From Streptomonospora litoralis (GTDB taxonomy: Bacteria; Actinomycetota; Actinomycetes; Streptosporangiales; Streptosporangiaceae), in NCBI RefSeq assembly GCF_004323735.1, contig NZ_CP036455.1:925101-989100 (forward strand): 64,000 nt of DNA. The letters are read 5' to 3'. Shown one piece after another: positions 55,722 through 64,000 of the stretch. Within the stretch, counting starts at the first letter, position 1. Every line of letters begins with the position of its first letter. The notes below the pieces were generated by a model that saw only the letters and a program-made list of their open reading frames with translations, was not told the origin of the DNA and made no database searches. The position numbers and the translations under genes are program-made.

Positions 55722-56216
55722 TCAGCCCGCCCGCTCGCCGAGAGCCTGCAGCGCGGCGCCGTCGAGCCGGAAGACGGTCCAGGCGTCCATGGCCTGGGCG
55801 CCGAGGGACTTGTAGAAGTCGATGGACGGCGTGTTCCAGTCCAGCACCCACCACTGCAATCGGTCGTAGCCGCGTTCGACGCACAACGCCGCGAGTTCGG
55901 TGAGCAGCGCCTTGCCGTAGCCGCGGCCGCGCAGTTCCGGGCGGACGAAGAGGTCCTCCAGGTAGATGCCGGGATTGCCGGTCCACGTGGAGTAGTTGCG
56001 GAACCACAGCGCGAACCCGGCCACCACGGCGGGAGAGCCGTCGTCGGGCACGTGTTCGGCGATGTGCGCCGCGGCCGTGGGGTCCTCGCCGAACAGCGCC
56101 GCGTGGAGCTGGGCCCGGGTGGCCACGGCCGCCTCCGGCTCCTTCTCGTAGTCGGCGAGCTCACCGACCAGCCGGTGGATGACGGGGACGTCCTCGGGAC
56201 GGGCGGGGCGGATCAC
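55722..56216 (-). CDS. GNAT N-acetyltransferase (diamine acetyltransferase-like)
   Basis: 164 residues from GTG 56216 with GAGGAG upstream. VIRPARPEDVPVIHRLVGEL, YEKEPEAAVAT, GIYLEDLFVRPELRGRGYGK (acetyl-CoA loop RGRGYGKAL) and WWVLDWNTPSIDFYKSLGA match the SSAT-like GNAT group that acetylates polyamines or related amines. It lies downstream of the ABC transporter genes on the same strand, 147 bases away. Confidence 0.9.
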   Translation of the reverse strand: MIRPARPEDVPVIHRLVGELADYEKEPEAAVATRAQLHAALFGEDPTAAAHIAEHVPDDGSPAVVAGFALWFRNYSTWTGNPGIYLEDLFVRPELRGRGYGKALLTELAALCVERGYDRLQWWVLDWNTPSIDFYKSLGAQAMDAWTVFRLDGAALQALGERAG

Positions 56217-56362
56217 GGCTCTCCTCGAAAGCGGCGGATGGTCGGAGGGGCACGTGGCGTGCCCGCGGCAAGGCGAAGGCGGCGGCCGCCGGTCGCCTCC
56301 TACGCTACCCAGCGCCGATGCGCGCCGGGCCGCCGCGGACGCCGGCGCGCGCCGCCGGCGCC

Positions 56363-57115
56363 TCACAGCACCTTGGACAGGAACGAGCGGGTGCGCTCGT
56401 GCTGGGGGTCGGCGAGCACCTCGCGCGGTGCGCCGGACTCCACGACGACGCCTTCGTCCATGAAGACCAGGCTGTCGCCGACCTCGCGGGCGAATCCCAT
56501 CTCGTGGGTCACCACGACCATGGTCATCCCGTCCTCGGCCAGCCCCTTCATCACGTCCAGCACCTCGCCCACCAGTTCCGGGTCGAGCGCGCTGGTCGGC
56601 TCGTCGAAGAGCATCAGCTCCGGGCGCATCGCCAGCGCGCGGGCGATGGCCACGCGCTGCTGCTGTCCGCCGGAAAGCCGGCGCGGGTACTCCCCGGCTT
56701 TGCCGGCCAGCCCCACGCGGCCCAGCAGCTCCAGCGCCCGGTCCCGGACGGCCGAGCGCGGCTCGCGATTGACGCGCACCGGAGCCTCCATGACGTTGCC
56801 GAGGACCGTCATGTGCGGGAAGAGGTTGAAGTTCTGGAAGACCATGCCGATGCCGCGGCGCTGCCGGGCGACCTGGGCGTCGTGCAGCTCGTAGAGCTTG
56901 CCGGCCCGCTGCCGGTAGCCCATCAGCTGCCCGTCGACCCACAGCCGCCCCGCGTTGATCTTCTCCAGGTGGTTGATGCAGCGCAGGAATGTGGACTTGC
57001 CCGATCCGGAGGGCCCCACCACGCAGGTGACTTCCCCGCGGCGCACCTGCAGGTCGATGCCGCGCAGCACCTCCAGGCGGCCGAAGTACTTGTGCACGTT
57101 CTCGGCCACGACCAT
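56363..57115 (-). CDS. polar amino-acid ABC transporter ATP-binding protein
   Basis: 250 residues from ATG 57115, preceded by GGAG eight bases upstream; GTG 57139 or TTG 57169 in frame could add 8-18 residues. Walker [18 protein letters not shown]-loop [13 protein letters not shown], signature [16 protein letters not shown], Walker [15 protein letters not shown] and H-loop [10 protein letters not shown] are intact. It belongs to the GlnQ/HisP family and completes the set with the permease and binding protein upstream. Confidence 0.94.
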   Translation of the reverse strand: MVVAENVHKYFGRLEVLRGIDLQVRRGEVTCVVGPSGSGKSTFLRCINHLEKINAGRLWVDGQLMGYRQRAGKLYELHDAQVARQRRGIGMVFQNFNLFPHMTVLGNVMEAPVRVNREPRSAVRDRALELLGRVGLAGKAGEYPRRLSGGQQQRVAIARALAMRPELMLFDEPTSALDPELVGEVLDVMKGLAEDGMTMVVVTHEMGFAREVGDSLVFMDEGVVVESGAPREVLADPQHERTRSFLSKVL

Positions 57116-57207
57116 CCGGTCGTCTCCGTGGCCGGTCACCGCACCGGCTTCCGCGGTGTTCTGGGTCAACTCGCCGTCCTGCTCACTACTCGCCGTGAAT
57201 CCGTCCG

Positions 57208-58164
57208 CTACGCCGCACCGCGGACACCGACGGTCCGCGTGCCGCGGTCGGCGCGGTTGAACGTCTGCTCCAGGTAGTACTGGATCACCATCATCACGCT
57301 GGTGATCGCCAGGTACCACAGGCAGGCGGCCACCAGCATCGGGAAGAGGTTGAAGGTGCGGGCGCCGATCTGCTGGAGCTGGAAGAACAGCTCGGTGGTC
57401 AGCGGGATCGCCGACACCAGCGAGGTGTCCTTCATGATCGCCGTGGCCTCGTTGCCGGTCGGCGGGATGATCACCCGCAGCGCCTGGGGCAGGGTGATGC
57501 GCCGGAGCACCAGCCCGTGGCTCATGCCCAGCGCCTGGGCCGCCTCGGTCTGGCCTTTCTCGACCGACAGCAGTCCGGCGCGCACGATCTCGCCCATGTA
57601 GGCGCCCTGCGACAGCGACAGCGCGATGACCGCCGCGACGAACGGGCTGAGCAGCGTCTCCATCGGCACCGAGTAGAACCGGGCGCCGTCCTCGAAGCCG
57701 AGCAGCGGCAGCCAGTAGTTGTCGAAGGGGACGCCGAACTCGATCGTCTGGTACAGGATCGCGATGTTGCCGAACAGCACGCACAGCACGATGCGCGGCA
57801 CCGCGCGGAAGAACCAGGTGTACACCCACGCCACGGCAACCAGCACCGGGTTGTCCGACAGGCGCATGATGGCCACGACGATGCCGATCGCGATGCCGAT
57901 CGCCAGCGACACCGCCGCCAGGATGATCGTCGTGCGCACACCGATGAGCACCGGCGCGGAGAACATCTGCTCGAACAGGAACGGCCAGTCGAAGGCGTCG
58001 TTCGTGATGAGCATGTGCACGAACATCGCGGCGAGCAGCAGCAGGACACCCGCCGCGACCCAGCGGCCGGGATGGCGGACGGGTACGGCCTTGACGGGTT
58101 CGGGCGGGGATTGCCCGGCCGGCGCGCCGTACGCCGGCCGGGGGGAGTCGGGAGTGGTGCTCAC
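57208..58164 (-). CDS. amino-acid ABC transporter permease
   Basis: 318 residues from GTG 58164 (GGAAGGC just upstream). After a Pro-rich cytoplasmic head of about 35 residues come membrane helices from about 38. The HisM/GlnP-type block is [18 protein letters not shown] with the EAA loop, followed by [30 protein letters not shown] single permease implies a homodimer. It lies between binding protein (17 bases) and ATPase (92 bases). Confidence 0.94.
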   Translation of the reverse strand: MSTTPDSPRPAYGAPAGQSPPEPVKAVPVRHPGRWVAAGVLLLLAAMFVHMLITNDAFDWPFLFEQMFSAPVLIGVRTTIILAAVSLAIGIAIGIVVAIMRLSDNPVLVAVAWVYTWFFRAVPRIVLCVLFGNIAILYQTIEFGVPFDNYWLPLLGFEDGARFYSVPMETLLSPFVAAVIALSLSQGAYMGEIVRAGLLSVEKGQTEAAQALGMSHGLVLRRITLPQALRVIIPPTGNEATAIMKDTSLVSAIPLTTELFFQLQQIGARTFNLFPMLVAACLWYLAITSVMMVIQYYLEQTFNRADRGTRTVGVRGAA

Positions 58165-58181
58165 GTGCCTTCCGGTGCCTT

Positions 58182-59135
58182 CTAGCCCTCGACGGACGGG
58201 TTGACCTCGGCCTGGTCCAGGGTGCCCTGGCCGTCGAGCTCCCACTCGGCGAGGATCTCGGTGTAGGTGCCGTCGTCCATGATGCTCTGGTAGCCGGCGC
58301 GGATCGCCTCGGCGAGCTCGGTGGCGTCCTTGGCGGTGATGGCGCCGTAGGGGGCGGCCTCGTACTGCTCGCCGATCGTCTGCAGTTGGCCCTCGGTCTG
58401 CTCGACCGCGTAGACGGCGACCGGCATGTCGGCGAGACCGGCGTCGTTGCGCCCGGAGATGATCGACTCGGTGGCCTGGTTCTGGCCCTTGTACTTGCTG
58501 ACGTTGATCTGCTGCTCGCCGTTGTCGACGCACTCCTGGCTGCGCGCCTCGATGTCGGGCACCTGGATGGTGTTGGCCTGCACCGCGACGTTCTTGCCGC
58601 AGGCGTCGTCCGGGGCGACGTTCTCCGGGTTGCCCTCGGCGGTGAACCACTGGGTGCCCACGGTGTAGTAGCTCACCATGTTGACCTGCTGCATGCGCTC
58701 CTCGTTGATGGTGAACGAGGAGACGCCGACGTCGTATTTGCCGGTGTCGACGCCCTCGACGATGGTGCCGAACGCGGAGCTCTGCCACCGCGTCTGGAGG
58801 TCGAGCTTGGCGGCGACCGCGTTGAACAGCTGCACGTCGAAGCCGACGACGGTCTCGCCGTCGGGAGAGAGGTACTCGGCCGGGGGATAGGTGGAGTCGG
58901 TCCCGATCTTGACGAAGCCCTGGTCGCGGATCTCCTGGGGGACCATGTCGGCGAGTTCGGGATCGGCCTGGACCGACGGCGTGGACGCGGGGGAGGCGGC
59001 CCCGCCCCCGGTGCCGCCTTCGCCGCCACCGCCGCCGCAGGCCGACAGCGCCAGCAGGGCGGCCAGGGCGCCCGCGTAGTAGGGCGCGCGTCCGAAGCGG
59101 GCAGCCGGCGCGGTCAGGTGCTTGAGCACGGCCAC
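58182..59135 (-). CDS. amino-acid ABC transporter substrate-binding lipoprotein
   Basis: 317 residues from GTG 59135, chosen because AAGGAGA lies six bases upstream; a longer frame lacks this. The signal peptide ends LLALSACGG, a lipobox, followed by a Gly/Ser/Ala linker. [60 protein letters not shown] and [20 protein letters not shown] are the SBP_bac_3 fold for polar amino acids. First gene of the transporter operon. Substrate not determined. Confidence 0.93.
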   Translation of the reverse strand: MAVLKHLTAPAARFGRAPYYAGALAALLALSACGGGGGEGGTGGGAASPASTPSVQADPELADMVPQEIRDQGFVKIGTDSTYPPAEYLSPDGETVVGFDVQLFNAVAAKLDLQTRWQSSAFGTIVEGVDTGKYDVGVSSFTINEERMQQVNMVSYYTVGTQWFTAEGNPENVAPDDACGKNVAVQANTIQVPDIEARSQECVDNGEQQINVSKYKGQNQATESIISGRNDAGLADMPVAVYAVEQTEGQLQTIGEQYEAAPYGAITAKDATELAEAIRAGYQSIMDDGTYTEILAEWELDGQGTLDQAEVNPSVEG

Positions 59136-59520
59136 GTTTGTCTCCTTCTTCCGAGCGAACGGCGTCGGGTGGTCGGCGTTCGCATCCTCACGCTCGTGGC
59201 GAGTAGTCGAATGCGCAGCATAAAGGTTCTTGCGGACGTAACTGTCCATGGTCACCGGCCCGGCATGTTCATGGGGTCACCGTTGTGAGAGAATTGGGTA
59301 ACGGGTCAACCCCGTCACACACTGCGGCGCCGGGCTCGCACCGAGCCGCGGAGACCGACTCCCCCGATCGCAACGGCATCGTCCCCGGCGCGGGGAGTCC
59401 AGCGCACTCAGCATCCCTGCCCCCTCCGCGCGCCGCCTCTGCAGACTGCAGCGACAACGAAGCCGCGCCCTCACCTGCCCACGCGGGCGCATTCGCATCC
59501 TTGAGGGGTTTTGCACAGAT
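59136..59520. other. intergenic region between transporter operon and malic enzyme
   Basis: 385 bases with promoters for two divergent units. GGGGTCACC-GTTGTGAGAG near 59274-59290 and GGGTAACGGGTCAACCCCGTCAC near 59297-59320 (broken here by shared TCA steps) look operator-like but match no motif I can name. No gene recognised. Confidence 0.4.
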
Positions 59521-60699
59521 ATGGCGACCACTGATTCCCATCGATTCGACGACGATCCGGCGTTCGCGCTGCACCGCGGCGGCAAGCTGCGCGTGGAGGG
59601 CTCCGTCGACGTGAGCGACCACGAAGGGCTCGCCCTGGCGTACACGCCCGGTGTGGCACGCGTGTGCTCCGCGATCGCCGACTCCCCGGAGCTCGTCGAC
59701 ACCTACACCTGGAAGAGCTCGGTCGTGGCCGTGGTCACCGACGGTTCGGCCGTGCTGGGGCTCGGCGACATCGGCCCGCAGGCGTCGCTCCCGGTCATGG
59801 AGGGCAAGGCGCTGCTGTTCCGCAAGTTCGCCGGCGTCGACGCCGTGCCGGTGGCGCTCGACTGCAGCGGCGTGGACGACATCGTCGAGACCGTCGAGCG
59901 CATGGCCCCCTCGTTCGGCGGCGTCAACCTGGAGGACATCTCGGCACCGCGCTGCTTCGAGATCGAGCGCCGACTGCGGGACAGCCTGGACATCCCGGTC
60001 TTCCACGACGACCAGCACGGCACCGCCATCGTCACGGTCGCGGCGCTGCGCAACGCGGCGCGGCTGAGCGGGCGCACGCTGGGCGACCTGCGGGTGGTGG
60101 TCTCCGGCGCCGGGGCGGCCGGAGTGGCGGTGACCAAGATGCTGGTCGAGGGCGGTATCGGCGACATCGCCGTCGCCGACAGCAAGGGCGTGATCTACGC
60201 CGGGCGCGACGGGCTGACCCCGATCAAGGCCGAGATCGCCGAGATCAGCAATCGCTCGGGGCTGCGCGGCTCGGTCGAGGCCGCGCTGGAGGGTGCCGAC
60301 GTCTTCATCGGGCTTTCCGCCGGGGAGATCCCCGAGTCCGTGGTGGCCGGCATGGCCCCCGACGCCATCGTCTTCGCCATGGCCAATCCGACCCCCGAGA
60401 TCCACCCGGACGTCGCCCGCGCCCACGCCGGCGTCGTCGCGACGGGCCGCAGCGACTTCCCCAACCAGATCAACAACGTGCTGGCGTTCCCCGGTGTGTT
60501 CCGCGGAGCGCTGGACGCCCGCGCGAGCGACATCACCGAGGCGATGAAACTCGCCGCCGCCGACGCCATCGCCGACCTCGTGCGCGAGGACCTCACCGCC
60601 GACTACATCATCCCGAGCACGTTCGACTCGCGGGTGGTCCCGGCGGTCGCCGAGGCGGTGGCCGACCAGGCCCGCCGCGACGGCATCGCCAGAGCGTAG
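59521..60699 (+). CDS. NAD-dependent malic enzyme
   Basis: 392 residues. [20 protein letters not shown] is the conserved N-terminal signature (Tyr of the catalytic pair), [20 protein letters not shown] carries the catalytic Lys, and [17 protein letters not shown] is the metal site. [20 protein letters not shown] is the dinucleotide fold and [28 protein letters not shown] complete the domain. It is the short bacterial form without the phosphotransacetylase tail. It decarboxylates malate to pyruvate. Confidence 0.95.
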   Translation: MATTDSHRFDDDPAFALHRGGKLRVEGSVDVSDHEGLALAYTPGVARVCSAIADSPELVDTYTWKSSVVAVVTDGSAVLGLGDIGPQASLPVMEGKALLFRKFAGVDAVPVALDCSGVDDIVETVERMAPSFGGVNLEDISAPRCFEIERRLRDSLDIPVFHDDQHGTAIVTVAALRNAARLSGRTLGDLRVVVSGAGAAGVAVTKMLVEGGIGDIAVADSKGVIYAGRDGLTPIKAEIAEISNRSGLRGSVEAALEGADVFIGLSAGEIPESVVAGMAPDAIVFAMANPTPEIHPDVARAHAGVVATGRSDFPNQINNVLAFPGVFRGALDARASDITEAMKLAAADAIADLVREDLTADYIIPSTFDSRVVPAVAEAVADQARRDGIARA

Positions 60700-60721
60700 T
60701 CGTACGATTATCGCGTGTAGT

Positions 60722-60756
60722 CGATCCGGGGCGCAGGTCACCCTCGCCCCGGATCG
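60722..60756 (+). terminator. GC hairpin after the malic enzyme gene
   Basis: CGATCCGGGGCG (60722-60733) pairs perfectly with CGCCCCGGATCG (60745-60756). No T-run. It sits between convergent genes and could end both transcripts. Confidence 0.6.
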
Positions 60757-60772
60757 CAGACACCCCCCTGTG

Positions 60773-60973
60773 TCAGAGGCAGCGTCCCACGGCGGCGACG
60801 ACGAACGCCGCCCACGCCCCCGCGGGGAACCGCAGGGCCGCGCCGTCAGGCGCCGTGGAGTCGCGGACCCGTACGCCCCTGGCCCACCGCATCACCTGGA
60901 CGCACTGGCCTCCCCCTGTTCCGCTGTAGGTGCTCGTGCGCCATCGCACGCCCAGCGGATCCTTCGCGGCCAT
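60773..60973 (-). CDS. DUF397 domain protein
   Basis: 66 residues. VRWRTSTYSGTGGGQCVQVM, VRVRDSTAPDGAALRFPAGAW, AAFV is the complete DUF397 fold. These small proteins are almost always encoded next to an XRE/DUF5753 regulator in actinomycetes and are thought to work with it in development or antibiotic control. AAGGGAG precedes the ATG, 12 bases after the regulator's stop codon. Confidence 0.92.
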   Translation of the reverse strand: MAAKDPLGVRWRTSTYSGTGGGQCVQVMRWARGVRVRDSTAPDGAALRFPAGAWAAFVVAAVGRCL

Positions 60974-60985
60974 GCCGCGCTCCCT

Positions 60986-61882
60986 TCATGTCTCATCCGT
61001 TTCCCCCTCCTCCTGGCTCCGCAGGCGCTGCTCCGCCTCGCCGATGACCTCGCGGGTCCGGTCGGGGTGCAGTGCCGCGGTGCGCAGGTGTTCGAAAGCG
61101 ACCGTGTAGAAGGCGACTTCTTTGGCTTTTTCGATGTAGAGGCTGCTGGTCAGATTCTCCACGTGCACCAGCCGCGGCGCGTGGATGTCGGATTCGGGGA
61201 ACTCCAGGATGTCGAAGGAGCCGTTGAGGCCCGAATGGGCGCCGGCCTCGAACGGCAGGATCTGCAATGTCACATGGGGTTTCTCATGTATGTCGAGCAA
61301 ATGCCGCATTTGGGCCGACATGACCGTCGGCCCGCCTACCGGGCGGTACAGGATTGATTCGTCCAGCAGTGCCCAGATATGCGGTGGGGAGTCGTTGAAG
61401 ATGACCTCTTGGCGGCGTATGCGCAGTTCGGTGCGGCGGTCGATCTCTTCCTGGGAGACCGGCGAGGGGTGCGCCCGCATCAGCGCCCGCGCATAGTCCG
61501 CGGTCTGGAAGAGGCCGGGGACGATCTCGGCTTGGAAGAAGCGCAGTGTGCCGGCTTCGGGCTCCAAGCCGAGGTACACCTCGAAGCGCTCCGGCATCAC
61601 GTCGCCGTAGACGTGCCACCAGCCGCGGCGCCGCGACTCGCGGGCGAGCATGATCAGCGACTGGCGCAATCCGGGGTCGCCGACCTCGTAGAGTTCCAGC
61701 AGGTCCCGCACGTCGTCGGAATTGGTCGCCACCTGACCGCGCTCGATGCGGGAGAGTTTGCTGCCCGACCACGACATACGCTCGGCGGCCTCTTCCCCGG
61801 TCATTTGCGCGTTCTCCCGCAATCGGCGCAATTCGACGCCGAGGCGGCGCCGGCGGGCCGTCGGGTTGTTGGCAGCGGCCAC
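60986..61882 (-). CDS. XRE-family regulator with DUF5753 (Scr1-like)
   Basis: 298 residues from GTG 61882 with AGGAGG seven bases before. Helix-turn-helix at about 12-70 (LGVELRRLRENAQMTGEEAA, ERMSWSGSKLSRIERG). The DUF5753 effector part follows from about 100 (EAGTLRFFQAEIVPGLFQT, YARALM, LRIRRQEVIFN, HVTLQILPFEAGAHSGLNGS). The pair with DUF397 is typical of filamentous actinomycetes, which often carry tens of such pairs. DNA target unknown. Confidence 0.92.
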   Translation of the reverse strand: MAAANNPTARRRRLGVELRRLRENAQMTGEEAAERMSWSGSKLSRIERGQVATNSDDVRDLLELYEVGDPGLRQSLIMLARESRRRGWWHVYGDVMPERFEVYLGLEPEAGTLRFFQAEIVPGLFQTADYARALMRAHPSPVSQEEIDRRTELRIRRQEVIFNDSPPHIWALLDESILYRPVGGPTVMSAQMRHLLDIHEKPHVTLQILPFEAGAHSGLNGSFDILEFPESDIHAPRLVHVENLTSSLYIEKAKEVAFYTVAFEHLRTAALHPDRTREVIGEAEQRLRSQEEGETDET

Positions 61883-62111
61883 GGCTGTGCCTCCTGTTCG
61901 GGGGGAGAGGCCGGAGTGCCTCTGGGGGCCGTCGATCGGGGCGGGCGGCAGGGGTGATTCCGCCAGGGGATAGGAAGAAGGCTACTCGACATGGGATAGC
62001 GCGGAATCCGCCGAGTACGCGAGCCTTGCGCCGTGCTTTATACCCGCCCCTCGACCATTTCCCCGGTGATGTCCGCCGACGGTTTGGGGCGGGTATCGGT
62101 ACCGGTCCGAC

Positions 62112-62961
62112 TAAGCCGTGTCTAAGAGGTACTGGATCGGTCCGGCCGCATGGGCGGCGCAGGGCTGGGCCCGCGGTCGACGCACCCGGTGCTCGCCGGT
62201 GGCGCGCCGGGCGGGGGCGGCGTTGGGCCGCCGCGGGCCGGTCGGCGCCGCTTGGCCCGTCTATCGCGAACTTATGGTCGCAGGTAAGCGTATTCCGCGG
62301 CCATAAGTTCACGATCATCGCCGGTATGTCCGGCCGGGCCCGCACCGGCGCTCGCACGCCCCCGGGGTGCGCCGGATCGGAGGTCGGGGGGCGACGACAC
62401 GTCGCGCGTGGCGCCCGGGCGCGGCCTCCGGGAGTCCCACGGCCCGATGGGGTGGGCTTTTGGGGGCTTGTGCCCGTTTTGCGGGCGGCCTCGGCGGGCG
62501 CAACGGCCACGAGACGCACGAAAAGTCGACGTCGGGGGGCGTTTTCGCGCCATCCGGCGCACCTCGTGCGCCATCGCTGCCGCAGCGCGGCTGCGGGCCC
62601 ACCGGCAACTCAGGCATTAGTTGACAAAACACCCCGTGTTGTTTCGTATCGCGGAATGACGGTGCGAGGACGGCGCCTCGGGGCGGCGCCGAGGCGGGTG
62701 CCGCCGCACCTACGTGCATCTCGTGGCCCCGACCCGGCCGCATGACCGCCGCCGACCGCCCCGTATCAGGCCCGCGCCGACAACCGAGCGGCGCCCCCGA
62801 GCTCGACCACCCGCGGCTGGGGCCGGCAGCACCCGGGGCTCGACCACCGCAGGCCCGGCCCCGCCGCCGTCGCCGCCGCTTTCCGGTCAAGACCGCCCGT
62901 TGCCCGGCAGACCATCAAGGCCGCCCAGAGGACCCGAGCCGCCCCAGCGCTCAAGCGGGGC
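62112..62961. repeat. large non-coding repeat element, copy 6 (right end worn)
   Basis: The left end TAAGCCGTGTCTAAGAGGTA matches the family. On the right only a worn trace (GCCCCGCTTGAGCGCTGG read inward, ending at 62961) remains. It holds the 53-nt hairpin (62263-62315), the core inverted relative to copy 2 (about 62335-62750), and one reversed arm unit near 62905-62935. No palindrome of the 56-bp type. No gene is inside. The following 77 bases to the SdpI-like start hold nothing recognised. Confidence 0.7.
62263..62315. repeat. 53-nt hairpin (copy in element 6)
   Basis: ATCGCGAACTTATGGTCGCAG and CCGCGGCCATAAGTTCACGAT flank an 11-base loop; one pair at the loop side is lost relative to the 35391 copy. 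Confidence 0.8.
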
Positions 62962-63038
62962 GTCGCTGCTGGTTCCATGGGTGCTACGGCGAGTACGTCG
63001 CTGCCGCGACCGCAACCGAGGGAGCCGCGCACACGCTT

Positions 63039-63425
63039 ATGGACGCAGCAGCAGTGCTCGTATCGGCCGCGGTCGGTGTCGTCCTCGTGGCCGGAGCCGC
63101 CCACTGGATCAAGTACGCAACCGCGAACGGGCGGCTGAACAGGAACCTCTGGATCGGCATCCGGACGGGTGCCACCCTCTCGTCGGATGCCGCCTGGGAA
63201 TCAGGCCACAGCGCCGCGGCTCCATGGCTGACGGCGTGTTCGTATACCGGGTACGCCGCGAGCGCAGGGGCGATAGCGCTCGCCGTCTACGCAGGCACCC
63301 GGGGCATTTCCACGGTGGCGGCGTCGCTGGTTGCGCTGTGCGCTTTCGTGGGCGTCGTCGTGCTGGTCGTCATCGCAGCGGTCGTCGCACATAGGCGAGC
63401 GAGCAGCGTCCAGGGAAACCGTTGA
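63039..63425 (+). CDS. SdpI/YhfL-family small membrane protein
   Basis: 128 residues from ATG 63039. An N-terminal helix (VLVSAAVGVVLVAGAAHWI) leads to NRNLWIGIRTGATLSSDAAW and ESGHSAAAPWLTAC, the conserved NxxxGIRTxxTxxSxxxW segment of SdpI-like proteins. Two further helices follow (SAGAIALAVYAG; VALCAFVGVVVLVVIAAVV). Bacillus SdpI gives immunity to a killing peptide; most actinobacterial homologues are uncharacterised. An in-frame extension upstream runs into the repeat element and is not coding-like. Confidence 0.8.
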   Translation: MDAAAVLVSAAVGVVLVAGAAHWIKYATANGRLNRNLWIGIRTGATLSSDAAWESGHSAAAPWLTACSYTGYAASAGAIALAVYAGTRGISTVAASLVALCAFVGVVVLVVIAAVVAHRRASSVQGNR

Positions 63426-63567
63426 GGGGTCGGCGACGCCGCGCCGTGACCTGTCGCCGCAGTCGCGTCCCGGTGGGGCCACCGGTCCGGATCGCCGGGA
63501 CCACAGCGGTCTGCAGTTCGGCGGTGGCGAAACAGCGCACCACGGCGTCGGTAGTTAGTGTCAGGGC

Positions 63568-64000
63568 ATGTTCGCTATCACCGCAGCGCGTATCGACGAG
63601 ACGAACCCCCTGTCCGGGCTGGAGGCGGGCGAGCGGCCCGAACCCGCCCCGCCCGAGGGATGGGCCACCGTGCAGGTCAAGGCCGCGGCGCTGAACCACC
63701 ACGACCTGTGGAGCCTGCGCGGTGTCGGCCTTCCCGAGGAGCGGCTGCCGATGATCCTGGGCTGCGACGCCGCCGGCCTGGACGAGGAGGGCAACGAGGT
63801 CGTCGTACACGGCGTCATCGGCGACCCGGACGCCGGGGGCGGCGACGAGACCCGCGACCCGCGGCGCTCCCTGTTGTCCGAGGTGTACCCGGGGACCCTG
63901 GCCGAGAAGGTCGCGGTGCCGCGACGCAACCTCGTCGCCAAACCGGCGGAGCTCTCGTTCGAGGAAGCCGCCTGCCTGCCGACGGCCTGGCTGACCGCCT
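63568..64000 (+). CDS. zinc-type alcohol dehydrogenase/quinone oxidoreductase-like protein, N-terminal part
   Basis: 144 residues are visible before the window ends, with no stop. The MDR N-terminal GroES-like domain is clear: LSGLEAGERPEPAPPEGWAT, VQVKAAALNHHDLWSLRG, LPMILGCDAAGLDEEG (G-D-A-G), VYPGTLAEKVAVP and LSFEEAACLPTAWLTA. The catalytic-zinc Cys is replaced by Asn/His (LNHHD), typical of quinone-oxidoreductase-like members. Substrate unknown. Confidence 0.88.
   Translation, partial: MFAITAARIDETNPLSGLEAGERPEPAPPEGWATVQVKAAALNHHDLWSLRGVGLPEERLPMILGCDAAGLDEEGNEVVVHGVIGDPDAGGGDETRDPRRSLLSEVYPGTLAEKVAVPRRNLVAKPAELSFEEAACLPTAWLTA

Overview
The window is very GC-rich chromosomal DNA from an actinomycete. 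The signs are WhiB proteins, mycoredoxin, SigR/RsrA with a mycothiol-type anti-sigma factor, DasR, PdtaS, a UPF0182 membrane protein, an XRE/DUF397 pair, GTG/TTG starts and frequent 4-base ATGA/GTGA overlaps. Gene content resembles the Streptomyces/Nocardiopsaceae side of the phylum. A Nocardiopsaceae-like host is my best guess, not proven. There is no prophage, CRISPR array or rRNA. Mobile DNA is limited to one broken TnpB gene and a family of large non-coding repeats.

Layout. 1-9 kb: end of an alpha/beta hydrolase, a decayed PLP decarboxylase, a lipoprotein hydrolase plus acyltransferase pair, then a two-component system whose kinase carries a duplicated PspC-membrane sensor. 9.5-18.4 kb: M20 peptidase, NudC, ANTAR protein, mycoredoxin, UvrD2, TesB-type thioesterase, then whiB7 behind a long leader with a WhiB7-type promoter, an upstream ORF and an attenuator. 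17.7-27.3 kb: housekeeping genes including moaE, a YlbL-type Lon-like protease and a 1041-residue UPF0182 protein. 27.3-28.6 kb: two identical initiator tRNA units flanking a repeat element. 28.7-34.9 kb: lipoprotein, hisN, TetR, TnpB remnant, rsgA-aroA, OsmC. 36.5-41.9 kb: SRAP protein, TPP-riboswitch-thiC, methyltransferase, sigR-rsrA. 42.4-46 kb: a Trp-rich micro-ORF in front of two membrane HD-type proteins, a biotin carrier and a FlK-like thioesterase. 47.8-64 kb: TPP enzyme and dasR, pdtaS, whiB1, lipid kinase, rsbW-sigF, an amino-acid ABC transporter, malic enzyme, XRE/DUF397, SdpI-like protein and a truncated dehydrogenase.

The most unusual content is a family of intergenic elements (about 4543-5812, 27507-28319, 34920-36420, 46019-47611, 62112-62961, and a faint trace near 1770-1845). 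The best preserved copies begin and end with a CTAAGCCSTGTTTAAGAA-type terminal inverted repeat. Their arms are tandem arrays of a roughly 135-bp unit running in opposite directions. They share a core of about 430 bp, a 53-nt hairpin in four copies, and in two copies a perfect 56-bp palindrome whose differences are compensated on both arms. None carries a convincing gene. They look like non-autonomous fold-back or MITE-like elements, or an undescribed structured DNA/RNA element.

Much of the rest is regulatory: stress and redox sigma systems (SigR/RsrA, RsbW/SigF), WhiB factors, DasR with a putative autoregulatory dre site, and RNA-level control (TPP riboswitch, whiB7 attenuator). All functions are inferred from sequence reading alone. 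No database search was possible.
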